This document shows, in pieces, positions 20,486-29,657 of a stretch of DNA of 64,000 bases. Source of the DNA: Alitabrizicola rongguiensis (lineage in GTDB: Bacteria; Pseudomonadota; Alphaproteobacteria; Rhodobacterales; Rhodobacteraceae); the NCBI RefSeq assembly GCF_021491355.1, contig NZ_JAKENF010000001.1, positions 1,054,001 through 1,118,000 on the forward strand, written 5' to 3'. The notes beneath the pieces were generated by a model. The model worked only from the letters and a program-made list of their open reading frames with translations. It was not told where the DNA came from and ran no database searches. A program made the translations under genes and the position numbers. Every line of letters starts with the position of its first letter. The stretch's first letter is position 1.

Positions 20486-21040
20486 ATGTCGGATCCTGAA
20501 TTTTCGGAGCTCGGTCCCGACCGTTCTCTTCTTCTGGTTGACGATGACGAACCCTTCGTAAAGCGCTTGGCGAAAGCGATGGAAAAGCGCGGTTTTGTGC
20601 CGGAGACAGTTGAAAGTGTCGCTGCCGGAAAAGCCGTTGCGGCATCCCGTCCCCCGGCCTATGCGGTGGTTGACCTGCGGCTCGAAGATGGCAATGGGCT
20701 TGATGTGGTCGAGGCCCTCCGCGAAAGGCGGCGGGATTGCCGCATCGTAGTGCTTACGGGCTATGGGGCCATTGCGACGGCCGTCGCTGCGGTAAAGATC
20801 GGTGCAATCGACTATCTTTCCAAGCCAGCGGATGCCAACGACATCACCAACGCGCTGCTGTCGCGGGGCGAAGCTCTGCCGCCGCCGCCGGAAAATCCCA
20901 TGTCGGCTGATCGCGTGCGTTGGGAGCATATCCAGCGGGTCTATGAACTCTGCGAGCGCAATGTTTCAGAGACCGCGCGGCGCCTGAATATGCATCGTCG
21001 TACATTGCAAAGGATATTAGCGAAGCGCAGTCCGCGCTAG
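20486..21040 (+). CDS. regA: Redox response regulator RegA/PrrA
   Basis: RegA (184 residues) is the DNA-binding partner of RegB. The receiver domain has the acidic pocket LLVDDDEPF, the phospho-acceptor aspartate in VVDLRLEDGNGLD, the Thr of VVLTGYGAIATA and the Lys of YLSKPAD. After a run of four prolines (LPPPPENPMS) the Fis-type helix-turn-helix CERNVSETARRLNMHRRTLQ ends the protein. This C-terminal helix is nearly invariant in RegA/PrrA/ActR proteins. A strong GGAGGA ribosome-binding site precedes the ATG at 20486. Part of the senC-regA-hvrA group. Confidence 0.97.
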   Translation: MSDPEFSELGPDRSLLLVDDDEPFVKRLAKAMEKRGFVPETVESVAAGKAVAASRPPAYAVVDLRLEDGNGLDVVEALRERRRDCRIVVLTGYGAIATAVAAVKIGAIDYLSKPADANDITNALLSRGEALPPPPENPMSADRVRWEHIQRVYELCERNVSETARRLNMHRRTLQRILAKRSPR

Positions 21041-21140
21041 GCAACCGGGTTCTTGCCGATGTTGCTAAAGATGTCGATCCAATTGTTGAATTTCCGATTG
21101 TGACTCTTTAAGAGGGCCTTGTCCGACAGGGGATTTTGGA

Positions 21141-21455
21141 ATGAACATCGATCTTAATGTACTGTCGTTGAAAGAGCTTAAAGAGTTACATTCTCAAGTT
21201 GCAAAGGCAATCGCGACCTTCGAGGATCGCAAGAAAAAGGTTGCACTCGCCGAACTTGAAGAGAAGGCGCGCGCTCTCGGTTTCACGCTTGCCGAACTGA
21301 CCGGCGGCTCTGCCCCGCGAAAGCGGGCTCCGGCCGTGGCAAAATATGCCAATCCTGCCGACAAGAGCGAAACCTGGTCGGGTCGTGGTCGCAAACCTCG
21401 CTGGTTTGAAGCTGCGCTTGCCTCCGGCCAGTCGCCCGAGGATCTGGCGATCTGA
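21141..21455 (+). CDS. hvrA: HvrA, H-NS-like trans-acting regulator
   Basis: A 104-residue H-NS family protein. The N-terminal half (about residues 5-50) is a predicted coiled-coil oligomerisation region (LKELKELHSQVAKAIATFED), and the C-terminus carries the H-NS DNA-binding motif TWSGRGRKPRWFEAAL at about 82-97. In Rhodobacter capsulatus HvrA, encoded next to regA, adjusts photosystem gene expression to light and affects nitrogen fixation genes. The spacer upstream (21041-21140) contains the short palindrome CTCTTTAAGAG. The gene ends six bases before the convergent LysR stop. Confidence 0.92.
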   Translation: MNIDLNVLSLKELKELHSQVAKAIATFEDRKKKVALAELEEKARALGFTLAELTGGSAPRKRAPAVAKYANPADKSETWSGRGRKPRWFEAALASGQSPEDLAI

Positions 21456-21461
21456 TACTGG

Positions 21462-22331
21462 TCAGACCTGATTGAGCAACCAGTCGCGAAAGATCTGTGC
21501 CGGGCGCCGCAATGGCCCCGGTGCGGTCACAAGGAAATAGGCAGGCAGCGAGTCTTCCCTGTCATGAATCAGGATCAGACGGCCGCTGGCCAGATCCTGT
21601 TCAAGCAGGGCCTTGTCCTGCACAACCAGACCCATCCCCTGCCGCGCCGCTGTCATGGCGAGTTCCTCGGTCAGCACGAGCGTCACATGCAGCCGGTCGA
21701 TGTCGAGACCGATGCTTTCAAGCCAGGCGCGCTGTTCGGGCCAATCGCTCATCAAGACCCAAGGCAATTCCTGAAGGCGCTCGATCGGTAGCCGTCCCGA
21801 CCCGTCCACCAGCGAGGGATCGGCGGCCACGACCATTCGGGCCGATGTGAGAAGGCGGGTCTCGACACCCGGCCAGTTCCCGCGACCATAGCGAACGCCA
21901 AGGTCCATTCCTTCCCGCCTGAGGTCCAACGGGCGGGAATCGGGATGAAGGCTGATGGCTATGTCAGGATGAAGCGTCCAGAAACCGCGCAGCCTTGGCA
22001 TCAGCCATTCCGACGTGAAGGCTGCTGTCGAAGTCACCCGAACCGGCCGGTTTTCATCCCGGTTCGCGAAGGCCGCGATCGTTGTCTGGATCGTCTGAAA
22101 GCCGTCGCCAACAGCCGCCGCCAAGGCGCGGCCATCAGCCGTCAGCTCGATTCCGCGCCCGCTGCGAATGATAAGCGACAGACCGAGCTCTGCCTCGAGT
22201 GCGCGCACCTGCTGGGAGACGGCCGCATGGGTTACGTTCAGTTCGCGTGCGGCCGGACTGAACCCGGACAGTCGCGCCGCCGCCTCAAAGGCGCGGAGCG
22301 AGGCCAGCGATGGCATCTTTCGCCAGTCCAT
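21462..22331 (-). CDS. LysR-family regulator (HvrB candidate)
   Basis: A 289-residue LysR-type transcriptional regulator of the GcvA-like subgroup. The winged helix-turn-helix spans residues 6-64, including SGFSPAARELNVTHAAVSQQ and LFIIR-like LGLSLIIRSGRGIELT, and the effector-binding domain runs to the C-terminus (TSTAAFTSEWLMPRL; GVRYGRGNWPGVET). In Rhodobacter capsulatus the LysR protein HvrB activates ahcY and a neighbouring orf5 in dim light; the presence of hvrA, an HD gene and ahcY nearby makes this a candidate HvrB, but the paralogue-rich family keeps this tentative. Divergent to it is a 49-codon small ORF. Confidence 0.78.
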   Translation of the reverse strand: MDWRKMPSLASLRAFEAAARLSGFSPAARELNVTHAAVSQQVRALEAELGLSLIIRSGRGIELTADGRALAAAVGDGFQTIQTTIAAFANRDENRPVRVTSTAAFTSEWLMPRLRGFWTLHPDIAISLHPDSRPLDLRREGMDLGVRYGRGNWPGVETRLLTSARMVVAADPSLVDGSGRLPIERLQELPWVLMSDWPEQRAWLESIGLDIDRLHVTLVLTEELAMTAARQGMGLVVQDKALLEQDLASGRLILIHDREDSLPAYFLVTAPGPLRRPAQIFRDWLLNQV

Positions 22332-22429
22332 ATGTTAGCCTGATTTACACATAAGAGAATTTCCTGACTCACTTGTTAGTCACATTATCCATATAGTCTT
22401 GGCATGAATTAGAGATAAGGAGACAGGAT
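22332..22429. promoter_or_regulatory. LysR/small-ORF divergent spacer with dyad
   Basis: This 98-base AT-rich spacer separates the LysR gene from the divergent small ORF. It contains an interrupted inverted repeat, GACT at 22366-22369 and AGTC at 22378-22381, and a TATAGT at 22392-22397 that could be a -10 element without a good -35, as expected at an activator-dependent promoter. A LysR site here is inference from layout. Confidence 0.45.
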
Positions 22430-22579
22430 ATGTTAGAGCTGATCGCAGAATCCCTGTTGGTCGCCATGGGTCAAAAGCCTTTCCGCAAAACCGGGCCCCG
22501 CCTCGAAGATCGACCCGTGATCGCTGATGGAGGCCGACACCGCTGGATCCAGCGCGACGGATCCCACCGTCAGGACTGA
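22430..22579 (+). CDS. 49-residue small ORF divergent from LysR gene
   Basis: A short reading frame with a strong ribosome-binding site (AAGGAGACAGGAT before the ATG at 22430). The product begins MLELIAESLLVAMGQKPF and continues with an Arg/Asp/Gly-rich stretch ending HRWIQRDGSHRQD. Residues 2-13 form a short amphipathic or hydrophobic helix; the rest is polar and positively charged with three His. It lies between a divergent LysR regulator and the convergent HD gene, overlapping the latter's last 10 bases. I do not recognise the protein. Supporting its reality are the ribosome-binding site and the promoter-like spacer; the lack of a recognised family is the main doubt. Confidence 0.6.
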   Translation: MLELIAESLLVAMGQKPFRKTGPRLEDRPVIADGGRHRWIQRDGSHRQD

Positions 22580-23172
22580 TATGACTCGAGCAAGCTTTTG
22601 TGGCGCAACAGGAAGGCATCGCGCACCTCCTTGGGCGGCCGCAGACGGATCCCCAGGCCGACAAGCAGTTGGGGGTCCGGCTTTCCGAACAGGCGATCTG
22701 CCTCGTCGCGCCCAAACCCTGCGATCTGGACCGCCTCCATCCAGGCCGAAACCCGGTCGGCCCGCTTGATGGCCTTTTTGATTTCGGCAGGCAGCATTGC
22801 GGGCAATCCAAACCGCAGATGCACCGCAGCGGTAAGGCGCAGGTCAAGTTCACCGTAGGACGGACCTACAGCAGCCTTTACCGGGCTGATCATGTCGCCG
22901 ATGACATATTCCGGAGCATCATGAAGCAAGGCTGCAAGGCGCCAGCGGGGCGCCATCTCGGGAAACATGCGCCCGAAGAGCGCCTCGACCAGCAGCGAGT
23001 GCTCGGCAACCGAATAGGGCCAGTCGCCATAGGTCTGGCCGTTCCAGCGCGCAACGAAGGCCAAGCCATGTGCGATGTCCTCGATCTCGATGTCGACGGG
23101 CGTAGGATCCAGCAGATCGAGCCGTCGCCCCGACAGCATCCGCTGCCACGCCCGGGTCGGTTTCTTGGTCAT
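22570..23172 (-). CDS. HD-domain hydrolase (YfbR-like; Orf5 position)
   Basis: A 200-residue HD-superfamily protein. Metal-binding residues are visible as the His of YSVAEHSLLVEALF, the His-Asp pair of AALLHDAPEYVIGDM and a later Asp in KRADRVSAWMEA. It resembles YfbR-type 5'-deoxynucleotidases or phosphohydrolases, but the true substrate is unknown. It corresponds in position to the orf5 gene near ahcY in Rhodobacter capsulatus. The ATG at 23170-23172 overlaps the upstream GT8 stop as ATGA, showing coupled translation; a longer upstream reading frame lies within the GT8 gene and is not used. Confidence 0.82.
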   Translation of the reverse strand: MTKKPTRAWQRMLSGRRLDLLDPTPVDIEIEDIAHGLAFVARWNGQTYGDWPYSVAEHSLLVEALFGRMFPEMAPRWRLAALLHDAPEYVIGDMISPVKAAVGPSYGELDLRLTAAVHLRFGLPAMLPAEIKKAIKRADRVSAWMEAVQIAGFGRDEADRLFGKPDPQLLVGLGIRLRPPKEVRDAFLLRHKSLLESYQS

Positions 23173-24152
23173 TGTATGGTCCGCAGGGGATCCGGAAACT
23201 GGGCAATCAGCCGACGCAGAGCTGGATAGGATCTGACGCTCTGATAGACCATCTGCGCCAGTTTCCGCGTCGTGGGCGCCATAGCTGGTTTCCACAACGG
23301 GCAATCGGGGAAATGCCGCGAAAGGAAGCGCTCGTACTGCACCCGGTACCGCAACGGCATCGTCCCCTTGCGGTCATTCCATGGTTTGTCGTGGCCGACA
23401 AAATGAACGATCCGCAGGGGAACCAGATTGCCCAGGAAGGGGCGGCTGCCGACCCATTGCCAGTTCCAGACAGGGCTGATCTGCGCAAACCCGCCACGCA
23501 ACACGCCGTTCAGCAGCGATTGGTCTAGGTGGTGGGTTATGCCCGGGTTGGACTGAGCCAGCGCAAGTGCCCGCTCGGTGATCTTTTCTGATTGGTACAG
23601 TGCTGTATCGATCAGCATCAGGCCAGCATTGAAGTACGGCAGGGGCCCAAGGCCGAGGGCGGCAAACTCTGACACCAGCTTGTCAGGTTTTCTCCATTGC
23701 TGCATGTCGCGGACGGCGCCGATGGGGCGTCCGCCCAGATCGATGCCCAGCAACTCTCCCGGATCCCCGGCCTCAAGGAACATGTCGCTGTCGAGATACA
23801 GGATTCGGGAATAGTCGTCCGCCAATGCGTCCGTGATCCATAGACGCAGGTATGTCGCATGAGACACTGAACCAACCGCGAAACTCAGATATTCAGGATC
23901 AGGATCGATCTGCACGACACGAAAGCGCCTGTCGGCGAAGCCATCCGGCAATCTGAGCGGTTCGGCCGAGCAGATGCAGATATCGTAGTCTCGGTCAGGA
24001 ACCGCCCTGTCGATCTGATCAGCCAGAAACAGCGCAATCGGCAGGAAGTTACTGTCGCAGCACAGGCACACCGCACCCCCTGATACCTTTGCCGACACTT
24101 CCCTCAATCCCGGATCTCCCTTCGATCTTTGGGCCCGAACACTGATGGGCAA
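23169..24152 (-). CDS. Glycosyltransferase family 8 protein
   Basis: A 327-residue GT8-like glycosyltransferase. It has the nucleotide-sugar entry [17 protein letters not shown], the DxD metal motif in [29 protein letters not shown], and the C-terminal [11 protein letters not shown], in the order typical of GT8 enzymes such as LgtC and glycogenin-like transferases. Donor and acceptor are not predictable; a surface polysaccharide is likely. The start at 24152 is one of several possible, since the first 25 residues ([16 protein letters not shown]) are not part of the fold; an internal start is possible. Translationally coupled to the HD gene. Divergent from ahcY. Confidence 0.82.
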   Translation of the reverse strand: MPISVRAQRSKGDPGLREVSAKVSGGAVCLCCDSNFLPIALFLADQIDRAVPDRDYDICICSAEPLRLPDGFADRRFRVVQIDPDPEYLSFAVGSVSHATYLRLWITDALADDYSRILYLDSDMFLEAGDPGELLGIDLGGRPIGAVRDMQQWRKPDKLVSEFAALGLGPLPYFNAGLMLIDTALYQSEKITERALALAQSNPGITHHLDQSLLNGVLRGGFAQISPVWNWQWVGSRPFLGNLVPLRIVHFVGHDKPWNDRKGTMPLRYRVQYERFLSRHFPDCPLWKPAMAPTTRKLAQMVYQSVRSYPALRRLIAQFPDPLRTIQ

Positions 24153-24300
24153 ACAGGATGACCGTCAAGGCGGGTTGCAAGGCCCAGACAAGTGCTTGCG
24201 CAAGGCATCTGGCCCGACAACGCTCCGCCCTCGCGTTGCCGTTCTGCCGGTTCGCTGCTATGTGATCCGCCAGATCCAGGAATTCCCGAGGGAGACGGCC

Positions 24301-25692
24301 GTGAAGGACTATCACGTCAAGGACATCGGACTGGCCGACTTCGGCCGCAAGGAACTGACCATCGCCGAGACAGAGATGCCGGGGCTGATGGCCCTGCGCG
24401 AGGAATTCGGCACGTCCAAACCGCTCAAGGGCGCCCGGATCGCCGGGTCGCTCCACATGACCATCCAGACCGGCGTTCTGATCGAAACGCTGGTGGAGCT
24501 TGGGGCAGAGGTGCGTTGGGCCTCGTGCAACATCTTCTCGACCCAGGACCACGCCGCCGCGGCCATCGCTGCCGCCGGCGTTCCGGTCTTCGCCCACAAA
24601 GGCGAGACGCTCGAGGACTACTGGAAGTTCACCGACCAGATCTTCCAGTTCAAGGAAGGCACCTGCAACATGATCCTCGACGATGGCGGGGATGCGACGC
24701 TGTACATCCTTCTCGGCGCACGGGTCGAGAACGGCGAACCTGATCTGATCGCCGTGCCCACGAGCGAGGAAGAAGTCTGCCTGTTCAACCAGATCAAGAC
24801 CCGCCTCGCGCTGTCTCCCGGGTGGTTCACCAAGCAGCGCGATGCGATCCGCGGCGTGTCGGAGGAAACCACCACCGGCGTGCATCGCCTCTACGATCTG
24901 CACAAGAAGGGCCTGCTGCCCTTCCCGGCAATCAACGTCAATGACTCTGTGACCAAGTCGAAGTTCGACAACAAGTACGGCTGCAAGGAATCGCTTGTCG
25001 ACGGCATCCGTCGGGCGACAGACACGATGATGGCGGGCAAGGTCGCCGTGGTCTGTGGCTATGGCGATGTGGGCAAGGGCTCGGCCGCCTCGCTTCGCGG
25101 CGCGGGGGCGCGGGTAAAGGTCACCGAGGTCGATCCGATCTGCGCGCTACAGGCAGCGATGGACGGATATGAAGTGACACTGCTGGAAGATGAAGTCGCC
25201 ACGGCCGACATCTTCATCACGACGACCGGCAACAAGGACGTGATCCGCATCGAGCATATCCGCCAGATGAAGGACATGGCAATCGTTGGAAACATCGGCC
25301 ATTTCGACAACGAGATCCAGGTTGCCGCGCTGCGCAACCACAAATGGACTAACATCAAGGACCAGGTCGACATGATCGAGATGCCTTCGGGCAATCGGAT
25401 CATCCTTCTGTCGGAAGGGCGGCTGTTGAACCTTGGAAATGCGACCGGCCACCCAAGCTTCGTGATGTCTGCCAGCTTCACCAATCAGGTGCTCGCCCAG
25501 ATCGAGCTTTGGACGCGGGGCAAGGAATATGCGCCGGGCGTCTACATCCTGCCGAAGCACCTGGACGAGAAGGTCGCACGTCTGCATCTCAAGAAAATTG
25601 GCGTGAAGCTGACGGCGCTTCGGCCAGAGCAAGCGGCCTATATCGGTGTCAGCGTCGAAGGGCCATTCAAGTCGGACCACTACCGTTACTGA
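24301..25692 (+). CDS. ahcY: S-adenosylhomocysteine hydrolase
   Basis: AhcY hydrolyses S-adenosylhomocysteine to adenosine and homocysteine, clearing the product inhibitor of methyltransferases. The 463-residue product begins at a GTG (24301) read as [24 protein letters not shown] lies seven bases before it, and the sequence upstream in frame lacks homology. Family blocks seen are [18 protein letters not shown], the NAD-binding [16 protein letters not shown], and the C-terminal [13 protein letters not shown] and [10 protein letters not shown] ending with the conserved Lys-Ser-Asp-His-Tyr-Arg-Tyr. In Rhodobacter capsulatus ahcY is near hvrB. A hairpin terminator follows. Confidence 0.97.
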   Translation: MKDYHVKDIGLADFGRKELTIAETEMPGLMALREEFGTSKPLKGARIAGSLHMTIQTGVLIETLVELGAEVRWASCNIFSTQDHAAAAIAAAGVPVFAHKGETLEDYWKFTDQIFQFKEGTCNMILDDGGDATLYILLGARVENGEPDLIAVPTSEEEVCLFNQIKTRLALSPGWFTKQRDAIRGVSEETTTGVHRLYDLHKKGLLPFPAINVNDSVTKSKFDNKYGCKESLVDGIRRATDTMMAGKVAVVCGYGDVGKGSAASLRGAGARVKVTEVDPICALQAAMDGYEVTLLEDEVATADIFITTTGNKDVIRIEHIRQMKDMAIVGNIGHFDNEIQVAALRNHKWTNIKDQVDMIEMPSGNRIILLSEGRLLNLGNATGHPSFVMSASFTNQVLAQIELWTRGKEYAPGVYILPKHLDEKVARLHLKKIGVKLTALRPEQAAYIGVSVEGPFKSDHYRY

Positions 25693-25728
25693 TCTTTCCT
25701 TCCGGGAATGAAACGCAATCCAGGAACC

Positions 25729-25765
25729 AAACGGCCCTGCAACCCCTGCGGGGCCGTTTCCATTT
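25729..25765 (+). terminator. Intrinsic terminator after ahcY
   Basis: AAACGGCCC at 25729-25737 pairs with GGGCCGTTT at 25751-25759, a nine-pair perfect stem with a 13-base loop, followed by CCATTTT. It lies 36 bases past the ahcY stop and fits a rho-independent terminator. Confidence 0.85.
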
Positions 25766-25912
25766 TGCATGACCGTCTGCATTCTGCCGCAGCGTCAACA
25801 TTTTGCTTGAGCAATGACGCCGTTTCCCTAACCTGCCACCCTGCGTCCGATGTTTGCGGGCGGGGGGACATGCGCGTATGCAACAGGGCGCGCCAGTTGG
25901 AGATTATGCGGA

Positions 25913-26254
25913 ATGAGCAAGCGCGACGAACTGATTGCAAAATATGCAGACGATTTGCGGGGCAAGTGCAAGGTCGAGCCGGACATGGCGCTCCTGACGA
26001 AGGTGACCATCGGCTGCGGCCCGGCCATCTACAACAATGACAGTTCGACCGTCGCCGGTACGGACCAGTCGGAGCTTGAGACCATCAAGACCAACTTCCT
26101 GAAAAAGAAACTGGGCCTCGCGGACAGCCCCAAGCTCGACGAAGCCCTGGCTGCCGTCATGGACACCTACGGAAAGTCCGAGCGCAACAAGTATCGCGCC
26201 GTCGTCTACTATCTGCTGGTCAAGCATTTCGGCAAAGAGAAGGTCTACGGCTGA
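25913..26254 (+). CDS. DUF2853 family protein
   Basis: A 113-residue acidic, helical protein of the DUF2853 type, widespread in bacteria and of unknown function. It begins MSKRDELIAKYADDLRGKC, with the core KVTIGCGPAIYNNDSSTVAG and the C-terminal KYRAVVYYLLVKHFGKE. Two cysteines (CKVEPD and GCGPAIY) are present but no metal motif is clear. The ATG at 25913 follows a GGAGA-like stretch; an upstream in-frame start in the leader is not supported. It is followed by a hairpin terminator and appears to be a single-gene unit. Confidence 0.85.
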   Translation: MSKRDELIAKYADDLRGKCKVEPDMALLTKVTIGCGPAIYNNDSSTVAGTDQSELETIKTNFLKKKLGLADSPKLDEALAAVMDTYGKSERNKYRAVVYYLLVKHFGKEKVYG

Positions 26255-26283
26255 TCGCCAGACCCTAGGATTTGAAATGAATG

Positions 26284-26322
26284 CGACGCTCTTGGCATTT
26301 GTCCGAGAGCGTCGTTTGATTT
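26284..26322 (+). terminator. Intrinsic terminator after DUF2853 gene
   Basis: CGACGCTCT at 26284-26292 pairs with AGAGCGTCG at 26306-26314 with a 13-base loop, then TTTGATTT. Located 29 bases beyond the stop of the DUF2853 gene. Confidence 0.8.
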
Positions 26323-26435
26323 AGGAATGATCCATCGGGGCAGGACGCCCGGACCCTTTTCAGATCACGGGGCACTGGCAGGTGCGCGTGGGGTGGCAGG
26401 AGGGTCCCGTCCGGGGTCGGGGCCCTCCGTGTTCC

Positions 26436-26834
26436 CTACATAACGCTCAAGACGATGCCCATGATTGTGCAGCCAATGACGGCATAGCCGCCGTCGATCA
26501 AGGTCAGGGCGCGCGGGCGACCGGCATAGACGTGGTTCATCGCCACCCAGGGCAGCACGACGAAGGCGCCAAGCCCGAAGCCCCCCATGACGCCTTCGAC
26601 AAGCGTATCCAGTCCCGCCATCTTGAAGATGTGCCGCATCATCCCGGCCACGACTACAAGCAGGATAGCCCCGATCACGAAAGGCGCGGCGCTGCGTTGG
26701 GCCGGTTTGCCATCTGGCCCCATCGCAATCCCTGCCGAAGTCATCCAGGCTCGGGACAGGCTCATGTACCAGACCGCCCCAAAGGCATAGGCCGCAGCGG
26801 CGGCAATGATCACGGCCAGAAACTGCATGTTCAA
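26436..26834 (-). CDS. DUF1761 small membrane protein
   Basis: A 132-residue predicted membrane protein of the DUF1761 type. It has four hydrophobic segments (about residues 4-22, 50-70, 80-95, 111-130) and the conserved YMSLSRAWM stretch after the first segment, which is characteristic of the family. Function unknown; no transport motif seen. Its start codon at 26834 may be replaced by a second Met two codons later. It lies after the EVE-domain gene on the same strand, with 41 bases between. Confidence 0.8.
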   Translation of the reverse strand: MNMQFLAVIIAAAAAYAFGAVWYMSLSRAWMTSAGIAMGPDGKPAQRSAAPFVIGAILLVVVAGMMRHIFKMAGLDTLVEGVMGGFGLGAFVVLPWVAMNHVYAGRPRALTLIDGGYAVIGCTIMGIVLSVM

Positions 26835-26875
26835 TTCCCCAACAGTTTGCAGGCCGGATCATGCGGCAGCGGGAC

Positions 26876-27295
26876 TTAGCCGTCCAGTCCGCCCATCTGG
26901 CGGATGATCTTCCACTCAGCTTCCGTGACAGGCTGAACGGACAGCCGGGTGTTGTTGACGAGAACCATGGATTCCAGTCCCGGCTGAACCTTGCAGTCCT
27001 CCAGTGTCACAGGACGCTTCAGCGGCTCGATCGCCTTGATCCACACGCAGTCCCACCGCGGATCGTCGGTGGTGCTGTCCGGTGTGCTTTCGCGGACGAC
27101 CTCGACGATGCCGACGATTTCTTTCCCGATGTTCGAGTGATAGAAGAACCCGCGGTCGCCGACCTTCATCGCCCGCATGTTGTTGCGCGCCTGATAGTTG
27201 CGCACGCCATGCCACTCCTCGCCCTCGTCTCCCTTGGCGACCTGATGATCCCAGCCCCAGACGTCGGGTTCCGACTTGAACAGCCAGTAGTTCAT
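26876..27295 (-). CDS. EVE-domain protein
   Basis: A 139-residue stand-alone EVE domain (PUA-like fold). Features: MNYWLFKSEPDVWGWD, VRNYQARNNMRAMKVGDRGFFYHSN, and the C-terminal SVQPVTEAEWKIIRQMGG. EVE domains bind modified nucleotides and occur in restriction, RNA-modification and stress systems. No partner here indicates a specific target. The ATG at 27293-27295 overlaps the last base of the upstream YciI gene stop, giving translation coupling with YciI. Confidence 0.87.
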   Translation of the reverse strand: MNYWLFKSEPDVWGWDHQVAKGDEGEEWHGVRNYQARNNMRAMKVGDRGFFYHSNIGKEIVGIVEVVRESTPDSTTDDPRWDCVWIKAIEPLKRPVTLEDCKVQPGLESMVLVNNTRLSVQPVTEAEWKIIRQMGGLDG

Positions 27296-27567
27296 CAGCC
27301 GATCACCTTGTTCCACTGGATCAACTCTGTCTTCTCGAACAGACCGGCTTTCGCATAGGGATCAGCCTCCGCCCAGTCGCGCGCCTGGTCCATATTGTCG
27401 ACATTCAGCACCACCAGCGATCCGCACATCTGACCCGAATCGTCAAGGAACGGGCCTGCCATTGCCACGATGCCGCAGGTCTTGAGGTATTCGACATGGG
27501 CGGGACGGTTGTCGACGCGGGTCTGCAGATGGCCAGGCTTGTCACGGCCGATGAAGGCTACGAGCAT
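27295..27567 (-). CDS. YciI-like protein
   Basis: A 90-residue YCII-related protein: MLVAFIGRDKPGHLQTRVDNR, the HVEYLKTCGIVAMAGPFLDD core with the conserved His, and NMDQARDWAEADPYAKAGLF. Members of this family are small ferredoxin-like-fold proteins; some have cis-enamide or dehalogenase-like activity, but most are uncharacterised. It is part of a short leftward run from tsaD and gpsA, and its stop overlaps the EVE gene start by one base. Confidence 0.86.
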   Translation of the reverse strand: MLVAFIGRDKPGHLQTRVDNRPAHVEYLKTCGIVAMAGPFLDDSGQMCGSLVVLNVDNMDQARDWAEADPYAKAGLFEKTELIQWNKVIG

Positions 27568-27570
27568 TCT

Positions 27571-28518
27571 TCACTCCTGTTTGAGAGGGCGGGACAGCAA
27601 GCTTTGCACAGCCTGTGTCAGGGAAATTCTGCCGTCGACAAGGGCAGCAACCATGGCCGCGACCGGCATGTCGACCCCAGTCCGCGCAGCAAGTGCTGTC
27701 ACAGCCTTTGACGTGGCAACGCCCTCGACGGTCGTTGATGGATCAAACGTCTCACGTGCGCCAAGCGCATGCCCGAAACGGAAGTTTCGTGATTGAAGCG
27801 ACGTACAGGTGAGAACAAGATCGCCAAAGCCCGACAGCCCGGCAAGCGTTTCGCCCTGCGCTCCGAGCGCCCGGGCCAGTCGAACCATCTCGGCATAGCC
27901 GCGCGTCATCAGGGCGGCGCGAGCGGAGTCGCCCAGGCCCGCACCGATAACGACGCCAGCCGCAATGGCGATGACATTCTTGAGTGCACCGCCAAGCTCG
28001 GCCCCGGTCACATCGGTCGTTCGGTACAGGCGAAGCACCGCCGTCGACAGCTGATGCTGAAGCAAGTGACCCACGGCCTCGTCCGCACAGGCGAGCGTCA
28101 GGGCGGTCGGCAGGCCACGGGCTATGTCGGTGGCAAAACTCGGTCCGGTGAGGATTGCGGCGCGCGCGGCGGGACAGGCCTCGGCGATCAGGGCCGTGGG
28201 GCCGCGGAGCGTCGCAAGGTCGACACCCTTGCAGCAGGCAACAAGCGCCTTGCTATCCAGCGTGGCGGAATTCTCGGTCAGGAATCCACCCAGCACCTGC
28301 GTCGGAAGCGCGAGCAGCACGGTGTCGGCGCGAGAAAAATCCTCAAGATCGGCTGTGATAGAGACGCTTTCCGGCAGTTCCACGCCTGGAAGCTTTCGGC
28401 TGATCTGTCCTTCGAGGTCGCGGGCATCGCGGGCCCAAAGCCACACATCCCGGCCTTCACGGCCCAGGGTTACGGCCAGCGCGCTGCCAAAAGCCCCGGC
28501 GCCGATGATCCCGATCAT
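27571..28518 (-). CDS. gpsA: NAD(P)H-dependent glycerol-3-phosphate dehydrogenase
   Basis: GpsA reduces dihydroxyacetone phosphate to sn-glycerol-3-phosphate for phospholipid synthesis. The 315-residue protein starts [19 protein letters not shown] (Rossmann Gly-rich loop). It has [23 protein letters not shown], and the catalytic [16 protein letters not shown] with its Lys, then [19 protein letters not shown], all hallmark segments. The start overlaps the tsaD stop by four bases (ATGA), and YciI follows three bases after its stop, so tsaD, gpsA, YciI and EVE genes are probably one transcript. Confidence 0.96.
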   Translation of the reverse strand: MIGIIGAGAFGSALAVTLGREGRDVWLWARDARDLEGQISRKLPGVELPESVSITADLEDFSRADTVLLALPTQVLGGFLTENSATLDSKALVACCKGVDLATLRGPTALIAEACPAARAAILTGPSFATDIARGLPTALTLACADEAVGHLLQHQLSTAVLRLYRTTDVTGAELGGALKNVIAIAAGVVIGAGLGDSARAALMTRGYAEMVRLARALGAQGETLAGLSGFGDLVLTCTSLQSRNFRFGHALGARETFDPSTTVEGVATSKAVTALAARTGVDMPVAAMVAALVDGRISLTQAVQSLLSRPLKQE

Positions 28519-29612
28519 GCCTTGGCCCCTTTCTTGCCGGACCCGATCAGCGCGGGCGCCGACTGGTCCAGCGGCCAGCGCGGCCGTGCGACAAGATCGC
28601 TCTGTTGCGGATGGCCGCTGCGGGTCCGTTCGATCCCGGCCCAGGCGATCATGGCCGCATTGTCGGTGCAGAGGCGAAGCGGCGGCGCAAAGAAGCGGAC
28701 CTGGGCCGCTGCACAGAGTTGTTCCAGTGACGAACGGATCGCTTCGTTGGCCGCCACTCCTCCAGCGACGGCCAGTGCGGGTTCAGCCGGCCTCCGCTCC
28801 AGATAGACCGCCAGTGCACGCCGAGTCTTCTCTGCCAGGACTTCGGCAACCGCGGCCTGAAATCCGGCGCACAGATCGCGGCGGTCCTGCACGGTGATCC
28901 CGCCCTTCTCTGCAATCAGGCTGTCGCGAGCCCGCAGGAGCGCTGTCTTCAGCCCGGAGAACGAAAGGTCGCAACCCGGCCGATCCAGAAGCGGTCTGGG
29001 AAAGTTGAATCGCTTCGGACCACCCTGCCGGGCTTCTGCCTCGACCGAAGGGCCTCCAGGCTGAGGCAGGCCGAGAAGCTTCGCAGTCTTGTCAAAGGCT
29101 TCACCTGGCGCATCGTCGATTGTGCCTCCCAGCCGCTGGAAGTGTTCCACGCCATCGACCAGCAGGAACTGGCAGTGCCCGCCCGAGACCAGCAGCAAAA
29201 GGTAAGGGAAGGCCAGGCCGTCGGTCAGACGCGGTGTCAGCGCATGCCCGGCCAGATGGTTCACGCCCACAAGGGGTAGCCCCGCACCCGCAGCAATGCC
29301 CTTGGCCGTCATCACGCCCGACAGGACACCGCCGATCAGCCCCGGCCCAGAGGTCACCGCCAGCCCATCCAGTTCGTGCAGTTCAATCCCGGCTTGCTGC
29401 AGTGCCTGCTCGATGCAGAGGTCGAGCCGCTCAGCATGGGCGCGGGCGGCGATTTCCGGCACGACCCCGCCGAAGGCTGCATGCAGGTCGGTCTGACCGG
29501 ACACGACCGAGGACAGGATGAGAGGTGTCTGACCTGGCACATGCCGGACGACGGCTGCGGCGGTATCGTCGCAACTGCTTTCCAGCCCGAGAAAGGTAAG
29601 CGTCCCGTCCAT
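28515..29612 (-). CDS. tsaD: tRNA N6-threonylcarbamoyladenosine transferase TsaD
   Basis: TsaD transfers the threonylcarbamoyl group to A37 of tRNA. The 365-residue product has [16 protein letters not shown] at the start, the conserved RAHAERLD helix, [17 protein letters not shown], the metal-ligand [13 protein letters not shown], and [14 protein letters not shown], then [17 protein letters not shown]. The C-terminal segment [17 protein letters not shown]-like (seen as [18 protein letters not shown]) closes the fold. It is at the head of a leftward run with gpsA. Only 45 bases separate it from the divergent hemD. Its ATPase partner tsaE is at 16135-16614. Confidence 0.97.
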   Translation of the reverse strand: MDGTLTFLGLESSCDDTAAAVVRHVPGQTPLILSSVVSGQTDLHAAFGGVVPEIAARAHAERLDLCIEQALQQAGIELHELDGLAVTSGPGLIGGVLSGVMTAKGIAAGAGLPLVGVNHLAGHALTPRLTDGLAFPYLLLLVSGGHCQFLLVDGVEHFQRLGGTIDDAPGEAFDKTAKLLGLPQPGGPSVEAEARQGGPKRFNFPRPLLDRPGCDLSFSGLKTALLRARDSLIAEKGGITVQDRRDLCAGFQAAVAEVLAEKTRRALAVYLERRPAEPALAVAGGVAANEAIRSSLEQLCAAAQVRFFAPPLRLCTDNAAMIAWAGIERTRSGHPQQSDLVARPRWPLDQSAPALIGSGKKGAKA

Positions 29613-29657
29613 GACCGCCGATTGTCAGAAGGATATGGGGCAGGTAACACCGCAAGC

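Noticed and set aside
24153-24300. Possible SAH riboswitch in front of ahcY
   Set aside because: I looked for the conserved paired core of the SAH element in the 148 bases upstream and did not find it. A covariance-model search of this segment would be decisive.
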